Positions 7,905-18,020 of a stretch of 64,000 nucleotides of DNA are shown piece after piece. Both the position numbers and the translations under genes were made by a program. Source of the stretch: Candidatus Melainabacteria bacterium (GTDB lineage Bacteria; Cyanobacteriota; Vampirovibrionia; Obscuribacterales; Obscuribacteraceae); assembly GCA_003242885.1 (NCBI GenBank), contig QKMZ01000002.1, positions 397,147 to 461,146 on the forward strand, in the 5' to 3' direction. The notes beneath the pieces were generated by a model. That model worked only from the letters and a program-made list of their open reading frames with translations. It was not told the DNA's origin and made no database searches. How positions within the stretch are numbered: position 1 is the first letter of the stretch; every line of letters begins with the position of its first letter.

Positions 7905-9191
7905 CTACTTGCCCATTGCGGCGAAGTAAACAGCGCATGCGTGGTCGAGATACTCTCTTGACAGCCGGGGCTCAGTTTGAAGGAAGGCGCAGAGGTTAAC
8001 GACTTGGTCGACAATGTCGCGCGGGTGGCAGCAACGCATGTTGCGTTTGCCGCTGCGATATTGGGATTCGATCAAGTAGTTGACTGCTTCTTCGTTGTAC
8101 GGAACGCCTGTGCGCTGGCAATACTGCAGGAAGATCCACTTGAATTCGTCTTCGGTCGGGTTGGTGATGTTGATCTTGTACGGAATCCGTCTCAAGAACG
8201 CTTCGTCAACCAGGTCAGCCGGGTTCAGGTTGGTGGAGAACACAATCAACTGTTCGAACGGCACTTCCAGTTTTTTACCGGTGTGCAAGCTCAAATAGTC
8301 AACGCGTTTTTCCAGTGGAACGATCCAGCGGTTGAGGAGTGATTTGTGGTCGATTCTTTGTCTGCCAAAGTCGTCGATTAGCAGCAAGCCGCAATTGGAC
8401 TTCAGCTGAATCGGCGCTTCGTAGAGCTTTGTACCGTAATCGAACTGTAGTTCGAGCATGTCAATCGTCAACTCACCGCCCACCACTACGCATGGGCGCT
8501 GGATGCGGACCCAGCGGTGGTCGTAGTCTCTCGGGTAGTTGGCGGCAGATACTTGCTGGTGGTTGTGCGAGTCGTATACGCGGATGATCTGTCCGTCGAT
8601 TTCGACTGCGTACGGAATGAAGATGTGTCCTTTGAAACTGCGGACAATCCGCTCGGCGATTGACGTCTTGCCGTTGCCTGCTTCTCCGAAAAGGAACATC
8701 CCGCGTCCGGAGTTGATGGCAGGACCGACCGAGTTGATGGTGCGGCGGTTGACCATGATGTCCGAGAAGGCTACTTCCAAATCACGCGGTGTTACCGATT
8801 CGCGACGGATGGTCTGATATTTGAGAGAGTCTACATAGCGCGACCACGGTACCGGGCAGGCGCCGTTGTATGCGTTGTGGTCGAAATAGGAGCGCGCTCT
8901 GTCGCGTCCTTTTTCTGTCGGGGTGTATTCATAGTCAGCCAGACCGCCGGCACTGCGGACTTCAATGAGAAGTTGGCGCTTCAATACTTCGAGAATTTCT
9001 TCGATAATCTTGAAGGGAAGCTGAGTTCTAGCGGCAATTTCGCGACCCATCGCGAAGTTGACCAGATAAATGTCCTTGAGGATCAATTCTTCCAGAAAGC
9101 CTTCTTTCAAGCCGGTTTCGGCAATTGAAGATGGATACGGAGGAACGAACTCCTGCTGTTGTTGGGTTCCTGTCTTGACCTGTTGAACCAT
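7905..9191 (-). CDS. AAA-type ATPase with N-terminal winged-helix-like region
   Basis: The protein has 428 residues. Residues 1-140 are helical and resemble a winged-helix module (IIEEILEVLKRQLLIEV, then YEYTPTEKGRDRA, a typical wing). The ATPase domain has Walker A GEAGNGKTS at about residue 170 and Walker B LLLIDDFGRQ at about 272. A sensor-like IVFSTNLNP and a C-terminal lid region (CHPRDIVDQV) follow. A ribosome site GAGGAAA precedes the ATG. Families of this layout act as remodelling or regulatory ATPases, but the partner cannot be told from the sequence. The gene stands alone between a TonB-like gene and the moxR operon, with a likely terminator downstream. No membrane segment is present, so it should be cytoplasmic. 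Confidence 0.8.
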   Translation of the reverse strand: MVQQVKTGTQQQQEFVPPYPSSIAETGLKEGFLEELILKDIYLVNFAMGREIAARTQLPFKIIEEILEVLKRQLLIEVRSAGGLADYEYTPTEKGRDRARSYFDHNAYNGACPVPWSRYVDSLKYQTIRRESVTPRDLEVAFSDIMVNRRTINSVGPAINSGRGMFLFGEAGNGKTSIAERIVRSFKGHIFIPYAVEIDGQIIRVYDSHNHQQVSAANYPRDYDHRWVRIQRPCVVVGGELTIDMLELQFDYGTKLYEAPIQLKSNCGLLLIDDFGRQRIDHKSLLNRWIVPLEKRVDYLSLHTGKKLEVPFEQLIVFSTNLNPADLVDEAFLRRIPYKINITNPTEDEFKWIFLQYCQRTGVPYNEEAVNYLIESQYRSGKRNMRCCHPRDIVDQVVNLCAFLQTEPRLSREYLDHACAVYFAAMGK

Positions 9192-9323
9192 ATTTCCTCG
9201 CTTTTTGCCTCTTTTGCCGGCTCTCTTTATTCAGACGCTTTCCTAAAACGCCTGCTTCCGCTTGGGCAGCGGGGGCTACATATACACTTTACAGCTATAT
9301 AGCCAGAAACGTAAGCACCTCAA

Positions 9324-11900
9324 CTAATTACGCTGCGCACTTGTCAGGGTGCTTTCAAGCACCAACTCGTGTATTTTATCGCCGATTTCGCCAAGTTTGT
9401 TGCCTTCTTGCTCTGATTCCTCCTTGTAGCTAAAACGATCCAGATAATAAGCTTCGACGAAATTGTCAACCAAATCAGGCAATTCGCAGCGTAAAGCCAC
9501 TGGAAATGCCTGACTTTCGTATGCTCTTGTGCGCACTGCCGTGGCTACATCCCTTGGTGTGTCACTTGTAGTTTTGCTAACAGCAACCTTCTCGAGGTCT
9601 TTGAGCATACGCAAGTAAAGAGCGGTCGAGGGCTTCATATTCTTGATTTCATTGGAAGCCTGCTGTTGCGAGCGCCATGCGCTGAGGCCTTTTTTGACTA
9701 ATTCCCAGACCAGAAATATGCCGATTGCAATCAAAATCGCAATTACATAGGGGTTGGACGACAACTTCTTAGTCCAGCTCCAAGCCTTTTGAGGGTCGTT
9801 TTTCTCTGCGACCTTGGGTGCCGGTGGTGGACCCGACTGGTGAGTAGACTTGAGCACCATGCGCCCACCCTGGGCGTCTTGGAACGGTTGTATCGGCAAA
9901 GTTCCGTTGGGAGTCGCGTCAATCGGCACCCAACCGTGCGTTGGAATAAACACTTCCGCCCAGGCGTGCTCATTCTTCTTGCGCACTAAGGCTGCGTCCG
10001 ACTTGGGATCTTTGTCGCCTGGCATATATCCGAATACGACCCGTGAGGGGATTCCCTGAGCTCTCAAAAGAATCGCTTCGGCTGATGCAAACATCGAGCA
10101 GCTGCCGCTTTTCGTATTGAGTAGAAAGTTGGCGACGGCATCGACATCGCTTTCTAACTGGTTGTTATTGTCGAGGTAGCTGCAATTCGCTTTCAGGTAA
10201 TTGGAAATCCTTTCGGCATGGACAAACCAGTTGCCGTCCTTGCCTCCGACCTCTTTAGCCAGAAGTTTTACTTGAGGATCGTAGTCTTTAGGCAGCTGCA
10301 AAAAGCGTGCGGATGCCTGACGGATTTGTTCTAATTGAACCGGGTTGGGCATGATTGCAGTGCGCAATTCATCGAGGTCTGCGGACGGTACCATCGAGAC
10401 TGCCGTGTAAAAGAGCCCCGGTTTCAAATTGTTTTTTGCTTCCAGCGAGCCATCAGTCGCTACTCTCACTTCATCTGGGAAGTGCACGACTTGCGGGATC
10501 CAGCCGCAGGGAATGGTCAGATCCATGGTGCTTTTCACCTCGATGCGCTGTTCGACTTCGGCACCTCTGAAATTGGCCGGCAGGCGCAAAGATCTGACAT
10601 TGCCTATGACATAGGCGTCGTCTTCCATTTTTCTTGCATCAGCCCACTGTTGACTCTTGCTGTTCACCCAGCGTTGTCCTTCATAAGTGTCGAATGCCAT
10701 GCCTCGCAAGTAAACGGGGCGATTACTGCTGACGCTCAGGAGAACAACATCTTGCACTGCCGGATCGCGCTTTTCTGCTAATCCCATTTGCTGTCTTGGT
10801 CGCTGTTGTTTGGCGTCTTCTGCTGATTGATCTGCTGGCTCCGGAGCACCTGTCCCGTTGGCAGAAGGTTTGGCATTCTTATCCGGCTTGCCGCCTTTGC
10901 CTGGTTTTGCGTTCTTTGCGTCTTTGGGATCCGTCCCTGGCTTATAACCGGAGAGTTTTTCTTTAGGACCTTCTCTGCGCTTCCCGTCGCCTGTTCCAGT
11001 GCCCTTTCCTGAACCGTTCTTGCCGCCCTTTCCGTTTTGCTCTGACTTCTGTCCTTTATTGGTTTGCTCCGGCGGTCTGGGAGGGCTGTTGGCCGGTGTA
11101 CGCCGAGGAATCGGCGCCATCGCTGTTTGTTTTGGAGCTTGAGGTGGATGCATTTTTTCGTATGCACGAGCCATAAGAATACGCGCCTGGTCGGCGATAA
11201 GATCGACAATTGATGCGCCTGAACGGGGCATCATGCAGAAGACCAGCATGGAGACAACTGGCAGGGTGACTACTGCAACCAGGGCGCCGCCTGTGGCAGG
11301 ACGTTTCCACAGAGGTTCCGGCACGTTTAGAGCTTGAGGAAGCGTGGGTCTGGTAGAAGCTGAAACTTGTGCGGGGTTGCCTTCACGGCTGTGCGAAATG
11401 GCGATCAGGTAGAGGAAAATGGCGCCGCCGATAATAAAGCCCATTGGAAAAACACCAAAAATCGTGCTCTTTCCGGTTTGCGAAGCGACGCAGCCCATCA
11501 GCCCCAACGACACCGTCGCAGCAACATAGATATCGGTTCTCTGTCTCAGGTCGAAGGTAAGAACAATCAGCAGTCCACATAAAACCTGCATGAATGCGGG
11601 CAAAAATAAGCCGTTGCCGAAAAACTGCTTGATCGACTCGAAAACAAAGTGACCGAGAACCCCGCAAGTACCGGCAAGAATAAACACGTTGACCAGATGG
11701 GATTTTCGAGATCGGAATTTATAACTCAAATAGCTGCCCAGCGCCGAAACCAGGATGCAGCCTGTCGTTACGACGAACGGCGCCTCCGAGTAAAGACAGT
11801 AAGCAACGATGGTGATTGCCACCATGATGTAATTCATGATGCGCAACTCGACGGAGTTTTCCACCTCTATTGCTTTGGCTTTGGTGGCATCTTTGCTCAT
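9324..11900 (-). CDS. Membrane transglutaminase-like protease (TgpA type)
   Basis: The product has 858 residues. Several hydrophobic helices lie in residues 20-230. A low-complexity Pro/Lys/Gly/Asn-rich segment spans about 260-370. An extracytoplasmic transglutaminase-core domain follows with the catalytic triad visible: Cys in KSGSCSMFASAEA (about 600), His in NEHAWAEVF and Asp in PIDATPNG. Another membrane helix sits near 715-735 and a cytoplasmic DUF4129-like tail ends the protein. The start overlaps the stop of the DUF58 gene by four bases (ATGA), and moxR precedes that, so this is the widespread moxR-DUF58-tgpA operon. In described systems the enzyme acts in envelope maintenance; its substrate here is not known. 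The long linker is the unusual part. Confidence 0.9.
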   Translation of the reverse strand: MSKDATKAKAIEVENSVELRIMNYIMVAITIVAYCLYSEAPFVVTTGCILVSALGSYLSYKFRSRKSHLVNVFILAGTCGVLGHFVFESIKQFFGNGLFLPAFMQVLCGLLIVLTFDLRQRTDIYVAATVSLGLMGCVASQTGKSTIFGVFPMGFIIGGAIFLYLIAISHSREGNPAQVSASTRPTLPQALNVPEPLWKRPATGGALVAVVTLPVVSMLVFCMMPRSGASIVDLIADQARILMARAYEKMHPPQAPKQTAMAPIPRRTPANSPPRPPEQTNKGQKSEQNGKGGKNGSGKGTGTGDGKRREGPKEKLSGYKPGTDPKDAKNAKPGKGGKPDKNAKPSANGTGAPEPADQSAEDAKQQRPRQQMGLAEKRDPAVQDVVLLSVSSNRPVYLRGMAFDTYEGQRWVNSKSQQWADARKMEDDAYVIGNVRSLRLPANFRGAEVEQRIEVKSTMDLTIPCGWIPQVVHFPDEVRVATDGSLEAKNNLKPGLFYTAVSMVPSADLDELRTAIMPNPVQLEQIRQASARFLQLPKDYDPQVKLLAKEVGGKDGNWFVHAERISNYLKANCSYLDNNNQLESDVDAVANFLLNTKSGSCSMFASAEAILLRAQGIPSRVVFGYMPGDKDPKSDAALVRKKNEHAWAEVFIPTHGWVPIDATPNGTLPIQPFQDAQGGRMVLKSTHQSGPPPAPKVAEKNDPQKAWSWTKKLSSNPYVIAILIAIGIFLVWELVKKGLSAWRSQQQASNEIKNMKPSTALYLRMLKDLEKVAVSKTTSDTPRDVATAVRTRAYESQAFPVALRCELPDLVDNFVEAYYLDRFSYKEESEQEGNKLGEIGDKIHELVLESTLTSAQRN

Positions 11901-13438
11901 AGCTTGATGATGTCCTCGGCGCCTGAGATGATCGAAATCTGCTTGCCGACCCGGGATATGTCATCCGGTTCGTTGCGCATGTCGACAGTCGTGGCCAACT
12001 TTGCTTTGTCTTCAGCATTGCGCAAACTTTCGGGATCTTTGCCGGAATGCACTGTTTGAGCCTGCTGCTCTTGCTGCCCCTGCTGCAGAAATTGCCACTT
12101 GTCCGCGTCGGTCTTTCCAACAGGCTGTACCAAAACCAGCTCAATTTGCGCTTTCTCGGTTCTGGGCGCGAGGAATATCAGCGCCCCTTCTTTTGCCTTT
12201 CTGATCAAGTCGTCCAGCTTGTCGACCCGGCGTCCTCGACGAGCAGCGACCTTTGCGAGTTCTTCTGTGCGTTTGAATGGTTCTAGTCTGGCCAACATTT
12301 CAATGGAAGCAGTCAGTCCCGGCGCCATGGGTGGAGGCTCGATGACGAGCACCTGGTTTCTTACGATCAGCTTGGGAGCCAGTCCCCATCTATGACCCAG
12401 CGTGATCAGTGAGGCGGCGGTGATGAGCGCCAGCTCGTACATCTCTTCTGTGCCCCAGTCCCATTTCGAGTCAATGAGCAAATCGAAGGCAGGCAGACCT
12501 TCGGCCTCGAATTCTCTTGATAGTAATTTGCCCGTGCGCGCGCTTGATGCCCAGTGGATGATACGTGGACTGTCGCCTCTGATATATTCGCGAACCCCGC
12601 GCACAATCGCTGTTTGCTGGTTGAAGCTGGATTTGCGGGACAATAATCCAACGCTCGGAGTCACCACATTCAGTTGCTGCAGGAAATTGCCGCTGACGGG
12701 ATAAACCTTCGGATAGACGACTGTTTCCGGCGATACTTCGGTGTTGTCCTTTTCGTCAAAACGAAAGCGAACCTCTCTCTGGCAATAGGAAAGGCCGAAT
12801 GGAAAACAGGATGAAAACGTGATGCTCTGCACTCTGTAGATGCCGCGTCTTAGAGGACCGGCTAAGAGTTGCAGTGTTTCTTTTTCGCCCATGCTCGGGA
12901 TGAGCAAAGGTTTGGAAAGGGGAGACTGCGACAGCGAGCCGAGACGCATGACATTGACGGTCATTCGCAACCAGCGCAAAGGAAAGAGAATTTGAAATGT
13001 TCCGACTCCAAATATTCTCTCCAGGGCAATCTTAATAGCAATTTTTTCACCGGCGCGCGCGTTAGGTGGCAGAGATGCTTTCACGCGCACGTCGCAGACT
13101 TGCAAAACCGGCAGCAGCAAACTCAGAAACATTGCTGCGATCATTCCTGATGCCATCAAGTACAGCCACTGGCTGTTGCTTTCGGTAGAAAAGACGTAGA
13201 GCAGAATAGTAACGAGTAGCGATCCGAAAAAACGCGCATTCAGAATTAGCACCAGATCCGGTGTCACCCGGCATCGCCAACCTTTGAGGTTGTCTACCGG
13301 CGGCGGCACTTTGGCCGCATTGCTGACGATGAACGGCTCAGGTGGATCGCTCTTCTTGAGAGAGGGCGGGGGCTGGATCGGTTGATCCTTTTGATTTTGT
13401 TGCTGCTCCTTGGGAGCACTAGACTGGGACTGAAACAT
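11897..13438 (-). CDS. DUF58 membrane protein
   Basis: The product has 513 residues. A Gln/Pro-rich N terminus precedes two membrane helices at about 60-105, then a long soluble part. The DUF58 signature is visible at about residues 285-315: YIRGDSPRIIHWASSARTG followed by LLSREFEAE. The fold is VWA-like. In conserved operons DUF58 proteins work with MoxR ATPases and transglutaminase-like proteins in envelope-related processes. The gene overlaps moxR by 20 bases upstream and tgpA by four bases downstream, so all three should be translated together. The C-terminal 60 residues are Gln-rich and variable. The family is secure, the molecular role is not. Confidence 0.9.
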   Translation of the reverse strand: MFQSQSSAPKEQQQNQKDQPIQPPPSLKKSDPPEPFIVSNAAKVPPPVDNLKGWRCRVTPDLVLILNARFFGSLLVTILLYVFSTESNSQWLYLMASGMIAAMFLSLLLPVLQVCDVRVKASLPPNARAGEKIAIKIALERIFGVGTFQILFPLRWLRMTVNVMRLGSLSQSPLSKPLLIPSMGEKETLQLLAGPLRRGIYRVQSITFSSCFPFGLSYCQREVRFRFDEKDNTEVSPETVVYPKVYPVSGNFLQQLNVVTPSVGLLSRKSSFNQQTAIVRGVREYIRGDSPRIIHWASSARTGKLLSREFEAEGLPAFDLLIDSKWDWGTEEMYELALITAASLITLGHRWGLAPKLIVRNQVLVIEPPPMAPGLTASIEMLARLEPFKRTEELAKVAARRGRRVDKLDDLIRKAKEGALIFLAPRTEKAQIELVLVQPVGKTDADKWQFLQQGQQEQQAQTVHSGKDPESLRNAEDKAKLATTVDMRNEPDDISRVGKQISIISGAEDIIKL

Positions 13439-14402
13439 CCTCTAGCACTCTTAAGATGAGGTCGGCGTGACTGACTTTATTGTCTTGCATCTTAGGAATG
13501 ATGCGGTGTCCAAGAATGTACGGCGCGAGCCCTTTTACATCGTCCGGTTTGACGAAATCGCGTCCCTCTAAAAATGCAGCTGATTGTGCAGCTCTCAACA
13601 AGAGTTGCGTTCCGCGAGGCGATACGCCCAAAACAATGGATGGATGCCGACGCGTGGCGTGCACGATGTCGACGATGTAGTTTTTCACGGACTGCTCTAC
13701 ATAAATATGTCTCACTGCTTGCCTTGCCATGAGCACTTCGTCCACGGTCAAAACAGGATCAACAACAAATCCATCTTGTGCCAAGGTCTTATCGAGAATC
13801 TCCAGCTCTTGCTTGAGATCCGGGTAACCGAGCGAAATGCAGATCATGAAGCGGTCTAGCTGTGCTTCAGGCAGTGGGAATGTGCCGTGATATTCAATCG
13901 GGTTTTCCGTTGCAATAACGAAAAACAGCTCAGGAAGCTTGCGCGTTGAGCCGTCGATTGTCACTTGGTTTTCTTCCATCGCCTCCAGCAGACTGGATTG
14001 TGTTCTAGGCGTGGCGCGGTTGATTTCATCAGTCAGCAAGATATTGGTAAAAATCGGACCAGGCATGAAGTTGAAAGTGCCTTCTTGCTGGCTGTAGATG
14101 CTCACCCCCGAAATATCGGAAGGCAGCAAGTCCGGCGTGCACTGAATACGCTTGAACTGTGATTGGACAGACATGGAAAGTGACTTGGCAAGCAATGTCT
14201 TGCCCACTCCCGGGACATCCTCGATGAGCAGGTGTCCACCTGCCAGGAAGGCTGTGACTGCGAATTTGACGGCTTTTTCTTGACCGACCAAGACGCTGTT
14301 CATGTTGTCGACCAGAGTCTTGGCTTTCAGAGCCAGTTCTTTGGTTTGGGAACTAGATGTAGCTCCCGCTTTACCATCGGTTCTTGCTTCTGCTTGAGTC
14401 AT
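13419..14402 (-). CDS. MoxR-family AAA+ ATPase
   Basis: The protein has 327 residues, the usual MoxR length. Walker A is [14 protein letters not shown] (about 60-73), Walker B is [11 protein letters not shown], and the sensor 1 motif is [13 protein letters not shown]. The C-terminal lid contains [15 protein letters not shown], typical of MoxR. These ATPases are thought to act as chaperones for VWA-like partners, here the DUF58 protein encoded next in the operon with a 20-base overlap. The gene starts at ATG 14402 and is divergent from glyQ, with 262 bases between the start codons that must hold both promoters. Confidence 0.95.
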   Translation of the reverse strand: MTQAEARTDGKAGATSSSQTKELALKAKTLVDNMNSVLVGQEKAVKFAVTAFLAGGHLLIEDVPGVGKTLLAKSLSMSVQSQFKRIQCTPDLLPSDISGVSIYSQQEGTFNFMPGPIFTNILLTDEINRATPRTQSSLLEAMEENQVTIDGSTRKLPELFFVIATENPIEYHGTFPLPEAQLDRFMICISLGYPDLKQELEILDKTLAQDGFVVDPVLTVDEVLMARQAVRHIYVEQSVKNYIVDIVHATRRHPSIVLGVSPRGTQLLLRAAQSAAFLEGRDFVKPDDVKGLAPYILGHRIIPKMQDNKVSHADLILRVLEDVSVPV

Positions 14403-14664
14403 GGATAGCCCGAAATGCTCCCTGTGCTGGGTCGGTCACAGCGGTTATGCCCTGTCACCTCCATTCTTATTCCCACTTATCAACCCTATTTCAAGCTTGA
14501 AAGCCTATTTCTATATCTCAGCGTCCGATAAGAGGCGCCGTCATGTGGCTGCAGTTCTGCCGTTTGGCTTGTTTGCAACTTTGAGATGTTTGACCCCATT
14601 TAGCTTTCGAGTCTTGAAGTCCTCTGGTAAACTGGCTTTTCTCAATAATTGTGGAGATATTCCT

Positions 14665-15603
14665 ATGGCTCTCACATTCCAACAAGTCGTTCAGACCCTC
14701 AATGACTTCTGGGGCAAGAAAGGCTGCGTCGTCATGCAGTGTTTCGATCTGGAAAAAGGGGCTTCCACGATGAGTCCGGGGACTTTTCTGCGCGTTTTAG
14801 GACCAGAACCCTGGAATATGGCTACTATCGACGGTTGCCGCCGCCCGACCGATGGTCGTTACGGAGAAAACCCCAATCGTCTGCAGCATTATTTCCAGTA
14901 TCAGGTCATCCTCAAGCCGTCTCCCGACGACGTGCAAGATATCTACCTCGAGAGCCTCGCAGCCCTCGGCGTCGATCCTTTGCAGCATGACATTCGCTTT
15001 GTCGAAGACAATTGGGAATCACCCACTCTCGGCGCCTGGGGAGTTGGCTGGGAAGTCTGGATGGACGGGCTTGAAATCACCCAATTCACTTATTTCCAAC
15101 AAGCCGGCGGTCTGGAAGTCAGACCAGTAGCGGCTGAGATCACCTATGGTCTGGAACGCCTGGCCATGTATTTGCAGAATGTGGACAACGTCTATGAGTT
15201 GCAATGGAACGAAAAGGTGAAGTATGGCGAGCTCTATCACCGCAATGAAGTCGAGCAGTCGACCTACAATTTCACGGAAAGCAACCCGGAGCTATTGTCC
15301 ACTCTTTTCACGCTGCACCGGCAGGAAGCTGAGCGTTTGATTGGAAAAAAACTGGTAATGCCTGCTTATGAACAAATATTGCGCTGTTCTCATACTTTCA
15401 ATTTGCTCGATGCACGCGGCGTTTTGGGACGTGACGAGCGAATGAAAACCATTTTGGAAATTCGCAAATTATCCGGTCTGGTCGCAGCTGCTTTCCTTGA
15501 GCAACGGATCGAGATGGGTTTTCCTCTCTGCGCAGAAAATGAGCGAGAAGCATTGGTCAAGACCTATACTGAAAAGTATCTCGTTTCCAAGAAAAAGGCC
15601 TAG
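14665..15603 (+). CDS. glyQ: Glycine--tRNA ligase alpha subunit
   Basis: ATG 14665 is chosen although the frame is open to 14401, because GGAG lies eight bases upstream and the protein then begins [20 protein letters not shown], as the family does. The 312-residue length fits GlyQ (about 290-310). Class II motifs are visible, including [19 protein letters not shown]-type region [16 protein letters not shown] and FTYFQQAGG. The alpha subunit forms the catalytic core and activates glycine with ATP; it needs the beta subunit GlyS, which recognises tRNA-Gly. No glyS lies next to it, as is common in cyanobacterial-type genomes where the two genes are apart. A hairpin follows the stop. Confidence 0.97.
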   Translation: MALTFQQVVQTLNDFWGKKGCVVMQCFDLEKGASTMSPGTFLRVLGPEPWNMATIDGCRRPTDGRYGENPNRLQHYFQYQVILKPSPDDVQDIYLESLAALGVDPLQHDIRFVEDNWESPTLGAWGVGWEVWMDGLEITQFTYFQQAGGLEVRPVAAEITYGLERLAMYLQNVDNVYELQWNEKVKYGELYHRNEVEQSTYNFTESNPELLSTLFTLHRQEAERLIGKKLVMPAYEQILRCSHTFNLLDARGVLGRDERMKTILEIRKLSGLVAAAFLEQRIEMGFPLCAENEREALVKTYTEKYLVSKKKA

Positions 15604-15636
15604 CCGGTCAATACCGGAAAAATATTTTTCCTGACC
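15604..15636 (+). terminator. Terminator-like palindrome after glyQ
   Basis: Directly after the stop codon there is CCGGT-CAAT-ACCGG and then a perfect 16-bp palindrome GGAAAAATATTTTTCC (15616-15631). Outer GGTCA and TGACC can extend the pairing. The A/T-rich centre makes this a plausible but atypical intrinsic terminator. Confidence 0.5.
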
Positions 15637-16063
15637 AGCCAGACGACTTGATAACGGCGAGTATATTCCATGAATATGCGATGGCTGGTTTTCATGCGCC
15701 TTTCCGTGGGTTTTTGTATGTTGCAAAGGCGTCCGTCCGTCCCGTCCGGGTCGGATTAGATCCTGATGCCAAGCTCTTCTCCGGCAAAAATAATTTGCGC
15801 CGGACGATGAGTTTATCTACATAATGGGTATAAGAAGTAGTTGAGGGCCCTCTGGCCTGGAGTGTGGAAATCGGAAAAATCGACGGAGAAGCCGGAGTCA
15901 GGACGGACCAATTAATTCGAATCGGGAATTTCGAACTGCGAGCGAGATTCATTGACCGAAGATTTATACCGGACGACAAAAGGTTTTGACCTATTCAATG
16001 AGCCGGAACAGCCGGTTCCAGTTTGTTAGTCTCACGTAGCCATTTACTAGGAAGCATTCGGAT
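15637..16063. other. Intergenic region between glyQ and the glycosidase gene
   Basis: No convincing gene is present in these 427 bases; short open frames on the minus strand lack ribosome sites and recognisable motifs. The region must hold the promoter of the gene at 16064. A GGGTATAAG stretch near 15826-15834 is a possible -10 region, without a good -35 match. Confidence 0.5.
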
Positions 16064-17860
16064 TTGCAATACCAAACTTTGAAAACCAGCAAGGGCAAGG
16101 TAAAAAACGAGCTTTACGGCGCGGGCAAGTTGCAGTTGGCTGCAGCTGCGCTTATTTCGCTGTCGGTAACAGCGTTAGGCGTGATGCCGGCTCACTCTAT
16201 CGGCTTGGTGCCAGGGCATGCGGTGCACCCGATCAGGGTCGTTCCGCACGTCAGAACAGTCAGACGTGCTTCTCAGGCTCCGGCAATTCGTAAAAACTTC
16301 AATTCGGCTTCCGCACGAGCCAGCTACAAAGTTAGAGGCGGTAAGGCTTCAGTTAAAACAGCTCGTGCAACGGCTCGCCAGGGTAAATTGCGTGGACATC
16401 GCAACGCGGTCGCCAAACGTCCTGCGACACCACGTGCGGTGCAACCGCAGACTCTCGCCGACAAGATGGCCGCGCGAACCATCGCTCCCGGTGTGATTCA
16501 CAAGTTTTATCGCGGCGCGCTCACCATCAATCTGCTCGATGTGGACATGGTCAATTCCGATGTGAAAGTTCGTCCGATGTTGGCAGGAAATGATTTCCAC
16601 CAGCTCAAGGATGTTACCGACCATGCTCGTGAAAGCCGCGCTATAGCAGCGGTCAACGCCAACTATTTCAAATCAAACGGCACGCCTCTAGGAACCCTGA
16701 TTATCGACGGTGAGTGGGTTGCCGGACCTCTGTTCGACCGAGTTTCGATGGGCTTTACTCGTGATGGTTATGTCCGTATCGACCGAGTCAACCTGTTCGG
16801 CATAATGCGCTCTTCCAATCCTGAAGTTCCAAGCGCCTGGATCAACAACATCAATCAACCTCGCCGCACCGGCAGCCGTTTTGTAGCTTACACGCGGCGC
16901 TGGGGCAGTTTTGTTCAATTGCCATACGACGGTGTTTTGGTCGCTATCGACGCGCAGGGCAATGTCATCGACACCAATCCACGGACCATGGGCATTCCGT
17001 GGGGCGGCTATGTCCTTTCCGATTCAAAGAGCGGTGCAATTTCAAAACTGAAGCGCGGCGACAATGTCAGTATTGCCTGGCAAACCCGTCCATCCGCTTG
17101 GTCTGACGTCGTCAATGCCGTGAGTGGCGGGCCGACACTGGTCAAAAACGGCAAAGTCCAGCTCGACTTGCAACAGCAGCATTTCACTAAACGCTGGACT
17201 GGATCTCAAATTCATGCTCGCACCGCAGCCGGTGTCACGAGCGACAACCATTTGCTATTGGTTACGATTGAAGGTCCTCACACCATGTGGGATCTGGCTA
17301 AATTCTTGCGTGATATGGGAGCCGTTGAAGCTCTCAACCTGGACGGCGGTGGCTCGACAACCATGGTTGTGGACGGAAAAGCTGTAACAAGAGGAGCTAA
17401 GAACGCCCAAAGACGAGTCGCCAGCTCGATTGTTCTTGTCGATGAGCGCATCGCCTCGCAGAACTATCGCCCCTTCAATGGTGCATACAAGCCGCAAAGC
17501 GATATTTCCGATTTCTTGATGCCAGCTAAGGACGTAATGTCCCGCCTTTCAGTCAATTCGGAGAATCTCAGTACTCTGGGCAAGGACTATTCGGATTTTG
17601 GATTCCAGGAAGATTTCTCGGAGTCGCTGCTCATGGACTCGGCTATGCTGCCCGACCTCGAGCACGACACCAATGCTGAATTGAAGTCTCTCGATTCTCA
17701 GCTGGAGACGGGCGTTTTGCAGGCAACGCATAAGGCGGCTGTCCGACCGGTCGACGCTGTCAAGCCTGACTCTTTGCAAAAGCGTGATAGCCGAGGCATG
17801 TTCAAGGTTCCTTTCAAAAACCCGTTCAATCTAAATTTCCTTGGCCGCAAGCGCGGTTGA
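16064..17860 (+). CDS. Secreted phosphodiester glycosidase (NAGPA/DUF2233 family)
   Basis: TTG 16064 follows an AGGAAG ribosome site and begins a signal peptide with a basic region and the hydrophobic core AAAALISLSVTALGVMPAHS. Residues 45-140 are a basic Ala/Arg/Lys-rich linker. The catalytic domain spans about 145-460, with VNANYFKSNGTPLGTLI, GGPTLVKNGK, ARTAAGVTSDN and the C-terminal NLDGGGSTTMVV that typifies the family. Known members remove phosphodiester-linked sugars (N-acetylglucosamine-1-phosphodiester alpha-N-acetylglucosaminidase) or act in exopolysaccharide metabolism. The last 140 residues are not recognised. It is a single-gene unit followed by an ROK sugar kinase 160 bases downstream. 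The family call is firm; the substrate is inferred to be a cell-surface glycan. Confidence 0.88.
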   Translation: MQYQTLKTSKGKVKNELYGAGKLQLAAAALISLSVTALGVMPAHSIGLVPGHAVHPIRVVPHVRTVRRASQAPAIRKNFNSASARASYKVRGGKASVKTARATARQGKLRGHRNAVAKRPATPRAVQPQTLADKMAARTIAPGVIHKFYRGALTINLLDVDMVNSDVKVRPMLAGNDFHQLKDVTDHARESRAIAAVNANYFKSNGTPLGTLIIDGEWVAGPLFDRVSMGFTRDGYVRIDRVNLFGIMRSSNPEVPSAWINNINQPRRTGSRFVAYTRRWGSFVQLPYDGVLVAIDAQGNVIDTNPRTMGIPWGGYVLSDSKSGAISKLKRGDNVSIAWQTRPSAWSDVVNAVSGGPTLVKNGKVQLDLQQQHFTKRWTGSQIHARTAAGVTSDNHLLLVTIEGPHTMWDLAKFLRDMGAVEALNLDGGGSTTMVVDGKAVTRGAKNAQRRVASSIVLVDERIASQNYRPFNGAYKPQSDISDFLMPAKDVMSRLSVNSENLSTLGKDYSDFGFQEDFSESLLMDSAMLPDLEHDTNAELKSLDSQLETGVLQATHKAAVRPVDAVKPDSLQKRDSRGMFKVPFKNPFNLNFLGRKRG

Positions 17861-18020
17861 TTAGCGAAATTGCAGAATGAAGTTTTTAGACGGAGTACCC
17901 CGATTGGTTATTGTTCGGGCGTTGTTTTGCGGGCATACTTGCTGCATATAGACTTGATCTACTGGAAATAAAGCAACCATCAATTCAAAATAGACATGAA
18001 TCTATGGGGACCCCCGAGTC

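Noticed and set aside
14401..14664. 88-codon N-terminal extension of glyQ
   Set aside because: GlyQ proteins start at the MALTFQ-like sequence, GGAG precedes ATG 14665, and the extension would leave no room for the divergent promoters.
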